Shown piece by piece: positions 55,120 to 63,931 of a DNA stretch of 64,000 bases; within the stretch, counting starts at the first letter, position 1, and each line of letters begins with the position of its first letter. Source of the stretch: Nocardioides zeae (GTDB taxonomy: Bacteria; Actinomycetota; Actinomycetes; Propionibacteriales; Nocardioidaceae); NCBI RefSeq assembly GCF_030818655.1, contig NZ_JAUTAN010000001.1, forward strand, positions 3,224,001 to 3,288,000, given 5' to 3'. Both the position numbers and the translations under genes were made by a program. The notes beneath the pieces were generated by a model. It searched no databases and was not told the DNA's origin. It saw nothing but the letters and a program-made list of their open reading frames with translations.

Positions 55120-56611
55120 TCAGCCGATGCGGCCGAACGACACCGTCTGGTGCAGCGACTTCCAGGCCGGCCTGGCGATGGCGATCCCGAGGGTGAGGTT
55201 CTTGCCCCGGTACGCCGCGGTGGGCGTCCACGAGGCCGACCGCGCGCCCGGCACCTTCACGCCGTCGGCGAACCACTGGTAGTAGACCGTCGCGCCCGAC
55301 GAGACCGCGGTGGCGGTCAGGGCGGGTCCGGTGACCGACGAGGCCCGACCGACGCGGGGCGCGCCCGAGCGGATCGCGGGAGCGGCCACCCAGCCGGCGG
55401 GCACCGAGCGCTGGCCGACGCGACCGAAGTCGAACGAGCCGTTGCGCGGGAAGTAGCCGGGGGCGGTGAGCTGGATGCCGAGCGTCAGGTGGCGGCCGAC
55501 CGACGGCGCCGGCGGGACGTAGGTGCGCTTCGTGGCGCGCCGGGATCTTCTTGCCGTCGAGGAACCACTGGTAGTTGGCCTTCACGCCGGACACCGCACC
55601 GGTGTGCGTGAGCACGGCCGGGGTGACGCCGACCGAGGAGCCCGCGACCGGAGCGCCGGACTTGCGACCCGGGTTCTTGATCCAGCCCGCCGGGAACTGC
55701 GCGACCGGGTCGGAGGTGACGACCCACCACGGCACGTCCCAGCCCAGGTAGACCGAGCCGCGGTCCGCCTTCTCGGCGCGGATCGAGACGAAGGCCAGGC
55801 TGTCGCCGGCGGTGTGGGGCAGCGAGAAGCGGGTCACGGGCGCGCCGGTCGTGACCTCGTCGACGACGAGCTCGAAGGGCAGCTCCAGCTCCTCGCCGTC
55901 GACGACCACCACGGCGACGTCCTCGTCGTCACGCGCCGCGGCGCGGGCGGCCGTCGCGACCGCCGCACGGTCGGCCGTGCGGAAGTCGCTGTCGAAGCCC
56001 CAGCCCCAGTAGTCCCAGTCCTCCTCCGACACGGTGACGACGCGGGTGTGGAAGGTCACGCCCTCCTCCCAGGCGCCGTCGAACGCGATGTCGATGGGCT
56101 TGCCGGTCGGGAGCTCCTCCTCGAGGGTCTGGCCCGCGACCTCGAGCCGCGCGTCCACCGGGGCGTCGATCTCGTCGTAGGTGAACTCCGTGCTCGTCGA
56201 CTCGACCACGCGGCCGCGGATGCCGAGCTGCTCGACCGTGATCGTGTAGGTCTGACCGTCGACGAGCACGTCGTCGCCGTAGCCGCAGTCGATGTAGCCG
56301 TAGCCGGTCTGGTCCTCGGCGTACCAGCCGGCCTCGGACTCCACGTCGGCCTGGGGCGACAGCCGCAGGCGGTAGTCGGAGCCCGGGGTGGCGTCGTCGA
56401 ACTCGAGCGCGATCCCGCAGAACGGCGCGACGTAGGGCAGGAAGAGCTCGTCGGGGAACTCCTCCGGCAGGTCGTCCATCGTCAGGTAGTGGATGTCGGT
56501 GATCGACAGCCCGACGGGTTCGGCCTGGGCCGGCCCGACCAGCGTGAGCCCGCTGGCGGCAAGAGCTGCGGTGCCGGCGACGACGACGCCGGACCTGACG
56601 ATGGTGCGCAT
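55120..56611 (-). pseudogene. Secreted protein with Ig-like repeats, frameshifted paralogue
   Basis: A signal peptide (MRTIVRSGVVVAGTAALAASG...) begins at ATG 56611, with GTGGAGGGGG upstream. The frame codes well to KANYQWFLDGKKIPA near 55550. There one net extra base, relative to the paralogue at 56834-58204, shifts it: the paralogue reads DGKKIPGATKRTY, whereas this gene reads KIPARHEAH. The C-terminal sequence continues in another frame (PAGWVAAPAIRSGAPRVGRASS... TVSFGRIG) to the TGA at 55120. A repaired product would be about 497 residues with two YQWF-type Ig-like repeats. Either decay of a duplicated copy or a sequencing error in the GC-rich run is possible. Confidence 0.75.
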
Positions 56612-56773
56612 GGGTCCCCCTCCACGTAAGGAGCCCGGTGCGACGTGCACCGGGCTCGTGGTGCGCACGCTAGAGGACGGCGGAGCACGACGCGGCCAGA
56701 TCGCCAGATCGTCGCTCACCCGATGCCGGATCCGGTCGAGTGGTCTGGACCTCCCGGCCCGCGACGCAACGAG

Positions 56774-56816
56774 TCGTGGCCCCAGCGCGACGATTTCCGT
56801 CGCGCTGGGGCCACGA
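56774..56816 (-). terminator. Very strong terminator hairpin between the two secreted paralogues
   Basis: A perfect 19-bp stem (TCGTGGCCCCAGCGCGACG and its complement) with the 5-nt loop ATTTC, 18 nt after the stop of the 56834-58204 gene. It separates transcription of the tandem paralogues. Confidence 0.88.
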
Positions 56817-56833
56817 GCCCAGGGGTGGGTCGG

Positions 56834-58204
56834 TCAGCCGATGCGGCCGAAGGACACCGTCTGGTTGAGCGACTTCCACGTCGGCTTGCTGACCGCGATG
56901 CCGAGCGTGAGGGTCGTGCCGCGGGTGCTCGCGGTCGGCGTCCACGAGCGCGACGTGGCGCCGGGGACCTTCTGACCGTTGACGAACCACTGGTAGTGGA
57001 CCTTCGCGCCCGAGGACACCGCGGTCGGCGTCAGCGTCGGACCCGACACCGAGGAGGCACGACCGACGCGGGGGGCGCCGGACTTCACGGCCGGGGACTT
57101 GATCCAGCCGGCCGGCACCGAACGCTGGCCCACCGTGCCGAAGCCGAACGAGCCGCTACGGGCGAAGTAGCCCGGCGCCGAGAACTGGATGCCCAGCGTC
57201 AGCTGCCGGCCCAGGGCCTGCGTCGGCGGGACGTAGGTGCGCTTGGTCGCGCCGGGGATCTTCTTGCCGTCGAGGAACCACTGGTAGTAGGTCTTGACCT
57301 CGGCCACCTTGCCCGAGTGCGTGATCGTCGGGGCCGAGACGCCGACGGCCGAGCCGACGTAGGCCTTGCCCGACTTCGTGCCCGGCGACGTGATCCAGCC
57401 CGACGGGACCGTCGAGGTCGGCGGGGAGGTGACGACCTCGAACGGGTCGAGGGTGACGTAGACCGGCGCCTTGCCCGCCTTGTCGGCGCGGACCGACACG
57501 AAGACGTAGTCGCCGCCGAGGTGGTGGGGCAGCGAGAAGCGCGACACCGGCGCGGAGCCGGTGACGGTGCGGTTGAGGACGTCGACGAACGGGTCCTCGT
57601 CGACCTCGTAGTCGCTCTCGACGACCTCGCGCGGCACGACGCTCACCCGCGTGGTGAAGGTCGAGCCCTCCTCCCAGGCGCCCTCGTAGGCGATGTCGAT
57701 CGCCCGGGCGGTCGGCAGCGTGTCGCCGGCGCGCACGCCGTCGACCGCGACCCACGCGTCGACCGGGGCGTCGACCTCGTCGTACACGATCTCGGCCGTG
57801 GTCGACTCGCCCTTCGCGCCGCGGGCCGTGTACTCCTGCACCGTCACCAGGTAGGTCTCGCCGTCGACCAGGAGCACGTCGTCGTAGCCGCAGTCGATGC
57901 CCACGATGCCGTTGCCCCGGCTGTCGTAGTCGACCCACCACACCAGGTCGAGCTCGGTGCCGTCGGCGCTGGCGATCGTGGCGTCGTAGTCGGCCGCCGG
58001 GGTCGCGTCCTTGAACGTCACCTCGAACCCGCACGTCTCGGAGACGTAGGGCGACCACTCCGTGTCCTCGGCCTGCGGCGTCGGGTAGGTCGGGCCGCTG
58101 ATGGTGATGCCCCCGGGCGCTGCCGCCTGGGCCGGCGCGAGCGTCAGCCCGCCGATGGCGAGCGCGGCGGCTGCGACGACGCCGGTCGTGGTGGTGGTGC
58201 GCAT
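56834..58204 (-). CDS. Secreted protein with two Ig-like YQWF repeats
   Basis: A 456-residue exported protein: a signal peptide (RTTTTTGVVAAAALAIGGLTLAPAQA), a unique N-terminal beta-rich domain with two cysteines (SETCGFEVTF and GIDCGYDDVLLVDGETY), and two C-terminal repeats of about 90 residues. Each repeat has a GWI.SP..KSG....VG start, a YQWF.(D/N)G.K.PGAT.R core and an LTLGI end. The final residues TVSFGRIG are shared with its neighbour. Such repeats are frequent in Nocardioides surface and exported proteins; binding or structural roles are presumed, not known. GGAGAGGGAG precedes ATG. The intact paralogue lies upstream of the frameshifted one. Confidence 0.8.
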   Translation of the reverse strand: MRTTTTTGVVAAAALAIGGLTLAPAQAAAPGGITISGPTYPTPQAEDTEWSPYVSETCGFEVTFKDATPAADYDATIASADGTELDLVWWVDYDSRGNGIVGIDCGYDDVLLVDGETYLVTVQEYTARGAKGESTTAEIVYDEVDAPVDAWVAVDGVRAGDTLPTARAIDIAYEGAWEEGSTFTTRVSVVPREVVESDYEVDEDPFVDVLNRTVTGSAPVSRFSLPHHLGGDYVFVSVRADKAGKAPVYVTLDPFEVVTSPPTSTVPSGWITSPGTKSGKAYVGSAVGVSAPTITHSGKVAEVKTYYQWFLDGKKIPGATKRTYVPPTQALGRQLTLGIQFSAPGYFARSGSFGFGTVGQRSVPAGWIKSPAVKSGAPRVGRASSVSGPTLTPTAVSSGAKVHYQWFVNGQKVPGATSRSWTPTASTRGTTLTLGIAVSKPTWKSLNQTVSFGRIG

Positions 58205-58320
58205 GTGCTCCCTCTCCTCAGACGATTCTCAGGGAGCCTAGGGGGAGCGCGAGCGCACCGCCGCCGAATTGGTGGATCGGCGCTCAGCGGACCCGGATCG
58301 GGGGTCGCTGGTCTGGACCG

Positions 58321-58464
58321 GTGGGAGCGCCGCGCGCCGAGCCGGACCCCGAGCCCGGGTGGACGCGGATCGTGGCGGGCGCCGACGACCTGGAGTGGGT
58401 GGTGCTACGCCTTGCGGAGATCGACGCCCCGCTGGAGCTCCTCGGCCGCATGGCCGGCGGCTGA
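58321..58464 (+). other. Possible orphan C-terminal gene fragment
   Basis: A 47-codon frame with near-complete GC at third positions encodes GWTRIVAGADDLEWVVLRLAEIDAPLELLG and ends at TGA 58464. It resembles the C-terminal segment of a regulator such as a WYL-domain protein, but no upstream part of one exists here. It overlaps the possible small exported protein on the other strand, so at most one is functional. Confidence 0.3.
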
Positions 58465-58599
58465 CACGGACGTGCCGCCGGCGGGACCCGCGGGACCGTC
58501 CTCCGACGCGGCGGCCGCTCCCGTCGCCATCGCCGCCATCACGGCGGCGGAGGCGACCCAGCGGGAGGTGACGAGGACGGTACGACGCGGACGACCCAT
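58405..58599 (-). CDS. Possible small exported protein
   Basis: A 64-residue frame from ATG 58599: a basic start (GRPRRT), a hydrophobic segment (WVASAAVMAAMATGAAAA) with an AxA-like cleavage site, then a short Gly/Ala-rich tail. It could be a small secreted peptide. No family, no good Shine-Dalgarno. Its 3' half overlaps the fragment on the plus strand. Nothing else was recognised in the 58205-58404 stretch. Confidence 0.4.
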   Translation of the reverse strand: MGRPRRTVLVTSRWVASAAVMAAMATGAAAASEDGPAGPAGGTSVSAAGHAAEELQRGVDLRKA

Positions 58600-58658
58600 C
58601 CCCCGAGGGTGACGCGCGTTGCTGAGGGAGGCCTGAGGCCCGCCGACCTCAGCCGACC

Positions 58659-59105
58659 TCAGCCGACCGGGGGCCCGGCGAGGAGTGCGAGGCCGGTCAG
58701 CACGGCGACGGCGACGACGCCGGCGGCGAGGCCCTGGAGCGGCTTGCGCACGAGCCAGGAGACGGGCTTCTCCAGGCCACCCGACGCCGGCTCGCTCGCG
58801 AGGCGCCACGTGTCGCCGAGCAGGCCCTTGCGCTCCGTCGCGAGGTCGAACCAGACGGTGAAGAACGGCGGGACCGCGGAGGCGAGGCCCGTGATCGTGC
58901 GGCCGAAGGACCACCGCTGGTCCTGCGCCACGACGATCGTCGTCAGCAGGTAGGCGATGAAGGCGATGCCGTGGAGCATGCCGCCGACGCTGACGACCGC
59001 CTCGGTCGTCTCCGTGACGTACTTCAGGAACATGCCGACGAGCAGGAGGGCCCAGGTGCAGGCCTCGGTGACGGCGACGACACGGAACAGGCGGCGGGGC
59101 GACAT
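58659..59105 (-). CDS. DUF3817 membrane protein
   Basis: A 148-residue protein of the DUF3817 family with four predicted helices. The family segments are LFRVVAVTEACTWALLLVGMFLKY, VSVGGMLHGIAFIAYLLTTIVVA and a C-terminal helix (GLAAGVVAVAVLTGLALLAG). Function unknown. ATG 59105 was chosen over one three codons upstream because AGGA lies 8 nt before it. It lies 30 nt downstream of purQ on the same strand and may share its transcript. Confidence 0.8.
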   Translation of the reverse strand: MSPRRLFRVVAVTEACTWALLLVGMFLKYVTETTEAVVSVGGMLHGIAFIAYLLTTIVVAQDQRWSFGRTITGLASAVPPFFTVWFDLATERKGLLGDTWRLASEPASGGLEKPVSWLVRKPLQGLAAGVVAVAVLTGLALLAGPPVG

Positions 59106-59135
59106 GACCCGCATCCTACGACGGCGTGTCGTAGA

Positions 59136-59801
59136 TCAGGCGAACGCCCGCTCGACGAGCGATGTGAAGAAGCCGAGCCCGTCGGTGCCGGGGCCGGTGA
59201 GGTGCTCCACCGCGTGCTCGGGGTGCGGCATGAGGCCCACGACGTTGCCCGCGGCGTTGGTGACGCCGGCGATGTCGCGCTGGGACCCGTTGGGGTTGCC
59301 CAGGTAGCGCGCCACGACCTGGCCCTCGCCCTCGAGGCGGTCGAGCGTCGCCTCGTCCGCGACGTAGGCCCCCTCGCCGTTCTTCAGCACGACCGTGATC
59401 TCCTGGCCGGCCTCGTACGCCGAGGTCCACGCCGTCGTCGCGTTCTCGATGCGGAGGCGCTGGTCGCGGCAGATGAACTTGCGGTGGTCGTTGCGGATGA
59501 GCGCACCGGGGAGCAGGTGGGACTCGCAGAGCACCTGGAAGCCGTTGCAGATGCCCAGGACGGGCATGCCCTTCCCGGCCGCCTCGACCAGCGACGTCAT
59601 CACCGGCGAGAAGCGCGAGATGGCGCCGCAGCGCAGGTAGTCGCCGTAGGAGAAGCCGCCCGGCAGCACGATCGCGTCGACGCCGTGGAGGTCCTCGTCG
59701 CCGTGCCAGAGCGCCACGGCCTCGTTGCCGCCGATGCGGACCGCGCGCTGCGCGTCGACGTCGTCGAGCGAGCCGGGGAAGGTGACGACGCCGATCTTCA
59801 C
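59136..59801 (-). CDS. purQ: Phosphoribosylformylglycinamidine synthase subunit PurQ
   Basis: A 221-residue class I glutamine amidotransferase. The nucleophile is Cys85 in GICNGFQ, the His193/Glu195 pair lies in PHPEH, and the N-terminal [12 protein letters not shown] oxyanion strand is intact. It supplies ammonia from glutamine to PurL for FGAM synthesis, the fourth step of purine synthesis. It overlaps purS by 4 nt (ATGA). The PurL gene is not in the window. Confidence 0.96.
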   Translation of the reverse strand: MKIGVVTFPGSLDDVDAQRAVRIGGNEAVALWHGDEDLHGVDAIVLPGGFSYGDYLRCGAISRFSPVMTSLVEAAGKGMPVLGICNGFQVLCESHLLPGALIRNDHRKFICRDQRLRIENATTAWTSAYEAGQEITVVLKNGEGAYVADEATLDRLEGEGQVVARYLGNPNGSQRDIAGVTNAAGNVVGLMPHPEHAVEHLTGPGTDGLGFFTSLVERAFA

Positions 59802-60046
59802 GCCTGGTCCTCCACCCGCACCGTGAAGTTCTCGATCACGGGGTTGGACAGCAGCTTCTCGGCGGCCTCGTGGACCTGCGCGAGCACCTCGTCGGTGACC
59901 TCGGCGACCTCGAGCTCGAAGCGCTTGCCCTGGCGGACCTCGCTGATGCCGGTGAAGCCGAGGCGCGGCAGGGCGCCGGCCACCGCCTTGCCCTGCGGGT
60001 CGAGGATCTCGGGCTTGGGCATGACGTCGACGACCACACGGGCCAC
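59798..60046 (-). CDS. purS: Phosphoribosylformylglycinamidine synthase subunit PurS
   Basis: An 82-residue protein typical of PurS ([28 protein letters not shown], later GKRFELEV and ENFTVRVE). It bridges PurQ and PurL in the FGAM synthase complex. GTG was chosen because AGGAG precedes it by about 6 nt and it yields the conserved N-terminus; the ATG 17 codons upstream would add a Pro/Arg-rich leader. Confidence 0.93.
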   Translation of the reverse strand: MARVVVDVMPKPEILDPQGKAVAGALPRLGFTGISEVRQGKRFELEVAEVTDEVLAQVHEAAEKLLSNPVIENFTVRVEDQA

Positions 60047-60174
60047 GGGGCGCTCCTGGAGGTGCTGGGGACTGCTGCGGGGGCTACGGGGCGTCATCCT
60101 ATGTGCCGGAGCAGCACCTGTGCGAAACTCGATCGGGTTGTCAGCCTCCCCGACCCCAGGTGCTTCCCTCCCCC

Positions 60175-62106
60175 ATGACTCCTCCCACCGCCACCCTCCA
60201 GCGGTCGCCCGAGGCCGGCTCCGCGCCGCGTCCGGCGGCCGAGGCGGCCCCGACGGTCGACCCGCACACGAGCCCCCAGCCCGCCGGGACGCCCCACCCG
60301 CCGCGGGTGCGCGCCATCGATGGGCTCCGCGGGGTCGCGGTCACGGCCGTGGTGCTCTACCACCTGTTCCCGACGCTCGTGCCGGGCGGTTACCTCGGCG
60401 TCGACGTCTTCTTCGTCATCTCCGGTTTCGTCATCACGGCCAGCCTGGTCCACCAGCGCCGGGTGGAGGGCGGTCCGGGTCTCGTCAGGTTCTGGGTACG
60501 GCGCGCCCAGCGTCTCCTGCCCGCCCTGCTGACGCTGCTCGTCACCGTCGCGGCGGCTGCGGCCCTCGTCGGCCCGGTCGTCAGCGGCCGCCTGCGCGAG
60601 CAGGTGCTGTCGGCGCTGACGTTCACCAGCAACTGGTTCCAGGCGAGCGCCGAGTTCTCCTACTTCGACCACACCGACCCGCCGCTCCTGCAGCACCTGT
60701 GGTCGCTGGCGGTCGAGGAGCAGTTCTACCTCGCCTGGCCGCTGGTCCTCGCGCTCCTCCTCGTCGCGGTCCGACGACCCCGCACACGGGTCCTCGTGGT
60801 GCTCGGCGCGGCGGCCGCCAGCGCCGGCGCGATGGCGTGGCTCCACACCCCGGGCCAGGACCCGAGCCGCCTCTACTTCGGCACCGACACCCACGGCTTC
60901 GGCCTCCTGCTCGGCGCGGCCGCCGCCCTCGCCGTGCCGCTGCTGACCGGCGCGCCGCGCACCGCGCGGGTGGCCGCGGTGCAGCGCGCGCTGACGCATC
61001 CCGTCGTACCGGTCGCGGCGGCGCTCGGCGTGCTCCTCGGCATGGCGAGGCTGCGCGACGGCCTCGACCTGACCTATCGCGGCGGCATCGCCGCCGTCGC
61101 CCTCGCGACGGCCCTCCTCCTCGTGGGGCTCGTCGTCCGCCGCGGCGGACCGGTCCGCGCGGTGCTCGCGACCCGCCCCGTGGTGTGGCTGGGCGAGCGG
61201 AGCTACGGCATCTACCTGTGGCACTGGCCCGTCCTCGTGCTGCTGCGCGGCGCGTTCCCCGACAGCTCGGGCATGCTGCGCGGCGCCCTGACGGTCTACC
61301 TCACCCTCGCGGCGGCGTCGTTGAGCTGGCGGTACGTCGAGCGGCCGATCCTGCGCCACGGCTTCCGGGGCGCCGGCCGGCGGGCCTGGCGGGTCGTCCG
61401 CGCGGACCTGCTCCCCCGGGGCGCCGTGCTGCTCGTCGGCCTGGCGGCCCTGGGCCTGCTGGCCGGCCAGGGCCTCCGCCAGGCGCCGGACCGCGGCCAG
61501 GTGGAGAGCCTCGTCGCGGCCGGCCAGGACGCGCTGGCCGCGTCGGGAGCCGCGCTGGACGACGGGTCGGGCGCGGCGCCGGAGGAGCCCGACCAGCCGG
61601 CGCCGCCGGCCCTGGAGGGGGCCACGCCCGCCGAGATCGGCGCGCAGACCGTCGTCATCGGTGACTCGGTCACGCTCGCGGCCGCCCCCGGCCTCGTGGC
61701 CGAGCTCCCCGGCGTCGGCGTCGACGCCGCCGTCGGGCGCCAGCTCGCGGAGGCGCCCGCGATCGTGACCGCGCTGCGGGAGTCGGGCCGGCTGCGGCCC
61801 TACCTCGTGGTCGCCCTCGGCACGAACGGCGACATCAGCAGCCGCGACCTCAGCGCCATCGTCGCAGCCATGGGTGAGGGGCACCGGCTGGTGCTCGTCA
61901 CGGCCCACGGCGACCGCTCCTGGATGCCCGAGGTCAACCGCAAGCTCCAGGCGTTCGTGACCGCCCACCCCTGGGTCGGCCTCGCCCGCTGGGACCAGGC
62001 GGCCGCGCAGGTCACCGACTTCGCCTCCGACGGGATCCACCCCGGCGAGCAGGGCGGCGGGGTCTTCGCGCGCACGGTCGCGGAGACGCTCCGCACACTG
62101 CCCTGA
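60175..62106 (+). CDS. OafA-type membrane acyltransferase with C-terminal SGNH domain
   Basis: A 643-residue protein. After a 45-residue Pro/Ala-rich start, the acyltransferase-3 domain of about ten helices begins IDGLRGVAVTAVVLYHLFP (conserved His), with YLGVDVFFVISGFVIT, RLLPAL, LWSLAVEEQFYLAWPLV and SYGIYLWHWP. From about residue 505 an SGNH domain follows: TVVIGDSVTLAA with the Ser, GTNGD, and DGIHPGEQG with Asp/His. Such proteins O-acetylate surface polysaccharide or peptidoglycan from the outside, carrying acetyl across the membrane. Its target here is unknown. A palindrome CCCTGATCAGGG covers the stop codon. Confidence 0.9.
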   Translation: MTPPTATLQRSPEAGSAPRPAAEAAPTVDPHTSPQPAGTPHPPRVRAIDGLRGVAVTAVVLYHLFPTLVPGGYLGVDVFFVISGFVITASLVHQRRVEGGPGLVRFWVRRAQRLLPALLTLLVTVAAAAALVGPVVSGRLREQVLSALTFTSNWFQASAEFSYFDHTDPPLLQHLWSLAVEEQFYLAWPLVLALLLVAVRRPRTRVLVVLGAAAASAGAMAWLHTPGQDPSRLYFGTDTHGFGLLLGAAAALAVPLLTGAPRTARVAAVQRALTHPVVPVAAALGVLLGMARLRDGLDLTYRGGIAAVALATALLLVGLVVRRGGPVRAVLATRPVVWLGERSYGIYLWHWPVLVLLRGAFPDSSGMLRGALTVYLTLAAASLSWRYVERPILRHGFRGAGRRAWRVVRADLLPRGAVLLVGLAALGLLAGQGLRQAPDRGQVESLVAAGQDALAASGAALDDGSGAAPEEPDQPAPPALEGATPAEIGAQTVVIGDSVTLAAAPGLVAELPGVGVDAAVGRQLAEAPAIVTALRESGRLRPYLVVALGTNGDISSRDLSAIVAAMGEGHRLVLVTAHGDRSWMPEVNRKLQAFVTAHPWVGLARWDQAAAQVTDFASDGIHPGEQGGGVFARTVAETLRTLP

Positions 62107-62133
62107 TCAGGGGCGGCGCGGCACACTGGAGGC

Positions 62134-62637
62134 ATGTCCAACCGCGTCCCGCCCGGCGCTGCCGGCGCCCTGTCCCTCGAGTTCCCGCAGTCGCTCGCGG
62201 TGTACGACGACTACGCCGCCGCCCAGCGCACCGTCGACCACCTCTCCGACGCCGAGTTCCCCGTCGAGAACTGCATGATCGTCGGCACCGACCTCAAGCA
62301 GGTCGAGCGCGTCACCGGTCGGCTCACCTATCCGAAGGTCGCCGCGGCCGGCGCCATCTCGGGCGCGTGGCTCGGACTCTTCCTGGGCCTCATCTTCTCG
62401 TTCTTCGTCGACCAGGGCCTCGGCGCGATCCTGCTCTCGACGGTCCTGCTGGGCGTGGCGTTCAGCGTGGTCTGGGCGGTGCTCGGGTACGCCGCGACGG
62501 GCGGCCGCCGGGACTTCAGCTCCGTCAGCTCCGTCGTCGCGACGCGCTACGAGGTGCTGGTCGAGCACAAGCACGCCGCCCGCGCCCGCGAGCTCCTCGC
62601 CGACCTCCCCGGCGCCCTGCCCAACCCGTTCGCCTGA
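62134..62637 (+). CDS. YflT/general stress protein 17M-like membrane protein
   Basis: A 167-residue protein with the general stress protein 17M-like domain: SLAVYDDYAAAQRTVDHLSDAEFPVENCMIVGTDL, then two closely spaced helices rich in Gly (AGAISGAWLGLFLGLIFSFFV and LLSTVLLGVAFSVVWAVLGYA) and a C-terminal strand pair. It is probably an inner-membrane stress protein; its action is unknown. GGAGG lies immediately before ATG, closer than usual. Confidence 0.8.
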   Translation: MSNRVPPGAAGALSLEFPQSLAVYDDYAAAQRTVDHLSDAEFPVENCMIVGTDLKQVERVTGRLTYPKVAAAGAISGAWLGLFLGLIFSFFVDQGLGAILLSTVLLGVAFSVVWAVLGYAATGGRRDFSSVSSVVATRYEVLVEHKHAARARELLADLPGALPNPFA

Positions 62638-62641
62638 GACG

Positions 62642-63601
62642 TCAGATCTCGCCGAGCTCCGCGATGACCGGCGTCGCGGACGTCACGCTGGCGTAGTAGT
62701 CGCCGTACGCCGCCCGCTCGTCCGGCGTCATCGTCGCCAGGTCGAGGCGGATCGGTCGTCCGTCGGGCCCGGCGAGCCCGGGCGGCACGTCCTCCGGGTC
62801 GTACGCGTCGAGCACGACCTGGAGGAGCGGCGGAGCCAGCGCTCCCTCGAGCGACCGCTCCACCGTCCAGCAGTCGACCCCGTCGGTGCACTCGCCGTCG
62901 CGGACCGCCTCGGCGATCCGCACCGCCCCGACGTACGCCGAGCCGGCACCCTCGACCACGTCCGGTCCGATGGCACCGGCGTCGGCGACCGCCACGGCGA
63001 GGTCGGCGCGGAAGACGTCGGCCGCCCAGGCGCCGTACGTCGTGGCGAAGAGCTGTCCCCCGCCGCCCTCGCGGGCGGCCACGGTGACGGCCCGCAGCAG
63101 GTCGTCACGCGGGAGGTCCGGCCCGAGGGCGTCAACGCGACCGGAGCCGGCCGGCACCTGCCCACCCAGCGCCGTGTGGACGGCGGACGGCCACCGGGCG
63201 AGCGTCGCCAGGAACGCGTCCGCGAGCCCGGGCTGGACGTCGTCGGCGTCGGCGACGACCGTGACGGCGGTCGTGAGCAGACCGGCGGCGTCGTCGGTGC
63301 CCGCGTCGGGGGCCAGGGCGTACGGCAGGACAGCGGCCACGCGCGCGGCCTGCTCCGCCGACCACGGGGTCGCGACGAGCACGAGGCGCAGCCGCTCGGC
63401 TGCGTCGTCCGGCAGCCCGTCCCCGCCCACGAGCAGGTCGATGGGCGACTCCTCGGCGATCTCGGCCAGGCCGGCGTCCACCGCCGGGTTCTCGTCGCCG
63501 CGCACGAGCGCCACGACGGCGACCACCGCCACCACGACGACCGCGACGGCGATCGCCACCGCCGTGCCGACGACCGATCGACGTGACCCCCGCAGCCCCA
63601 T
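62642..63601 (-). CDS. Membrane-anchored protein in WXG100-like operon, unknown family
   Basis: A 319-residue protein: a basic start (GLRGSRRS), one helix (VVGTAVAIAVAVVVVAVVAVVALV) and a large acidic Ala/Asp/Val-rich domain without recognised family. Parts such as PDDAAERLRLVLVATPWSAEQAARVAAVLPYAL and QLFATTYGAWAADVFRADLAVAVADAGAIG look alpha-helical. A single cysteine pair (GECTDGVDCW) may form a disulfide. The ATG overlaps the stop of the WXG100-like gene in TGATG, so both are translated together; this suggests a role with a type VII secretion substrate (inference). Confidence 0.7.
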   Translation of the reverse strand: MGLRGSRRSVVGTAVAIAVAVVVVAVVAVVALVRGDENPAVDAGLAEIAEESPIDLLVGGDGLPDDAAERLRLVLVATPWSAEQAARVAAVLPYALAPDAGTDDAAGLLTTAVTVVADADDVQPGLADAFLATLARWPSAVHTALGGQVPAGSGRVDALGPDLPRDDLLRAVTVAAREGGGGQLFATTYGAWAADVFRADLAVAVADAGAIGPDVVEGAGSAYVGAVRIAEAVRDGECTDGVDCWTVERSLEGALAPPLLQVVLDAYDPEDVPPGLAGPDGRPIRLDLATMTPDERAAYGDYYASVTSATPVIAELGEI

Positions 63602-63903
63602 CAGATGGGCTGGGGCACGCCGGGCCGCATGCCGGCGGCGACGGTGATGTCGGTCTCATCCAGGTCGGCCGCGGAGTCGCGCATCGCCTGCGCGTGCTCA
63701 CGCACCCGCCGGGCCCAGCCGTCGTACTCCTGCGTCCAGGTGGTTTGCAGCGTCGTCGACGCCGGGGCCGAGGTGGAGCCCGGCAACGCCGACGCGATCT
63801 GGCCGGCGTGCTCGCCGGCGGACAGGCCGTCCACCGCCTCGCCGGCCGCGCCGATCCGCTCCGCCGCGCTCTCGATGTCCGAACGGACCATGGCCACGGT
63901 CAT
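63601..63903 (-). CDS. WXG100/ESX-type small helical protein
   Basis: A 100-residue helical protein. The second half, TTWTQEYDGWARRVREHAQAMRDSAADLDETD, has the heptad pattern and Trp residues of WXG100/EspC-like proteins of type VII secretion systems, though a strict W-x-G turn is not present. The first half starts VRSDIESAAERIGAAGEAVDGL. Such proteins act as exported partners or chaperone-like factors. AGGAGGAGG precedes ATG by 8 nt, the best ribosome site in the window. It is coupled to the downstream membrane protein and follows a partial gene at the edge. Confidence 0.75.
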   Translation of the reverse strand: MTVAMVRSDIESAAERIGAAGEAVDGLSAGEHAGQIASALPGSTSAPASTTLQTTWTQEYDGWARRVREHAQAMRDSAADLDETDITVAAGMRPGVPQPI

Positions 63904-63931
63904 GCCTGTACCTCCTCCTGCCGGGACCGGC

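Noticed and set aside
62101..62112. Palindrome CCCTGATCAGGG over the acyltransferase stop as an operator
   Set aside because: It is short, covers a stop codon and lies only 22 nt before the next gene; chance is likely.
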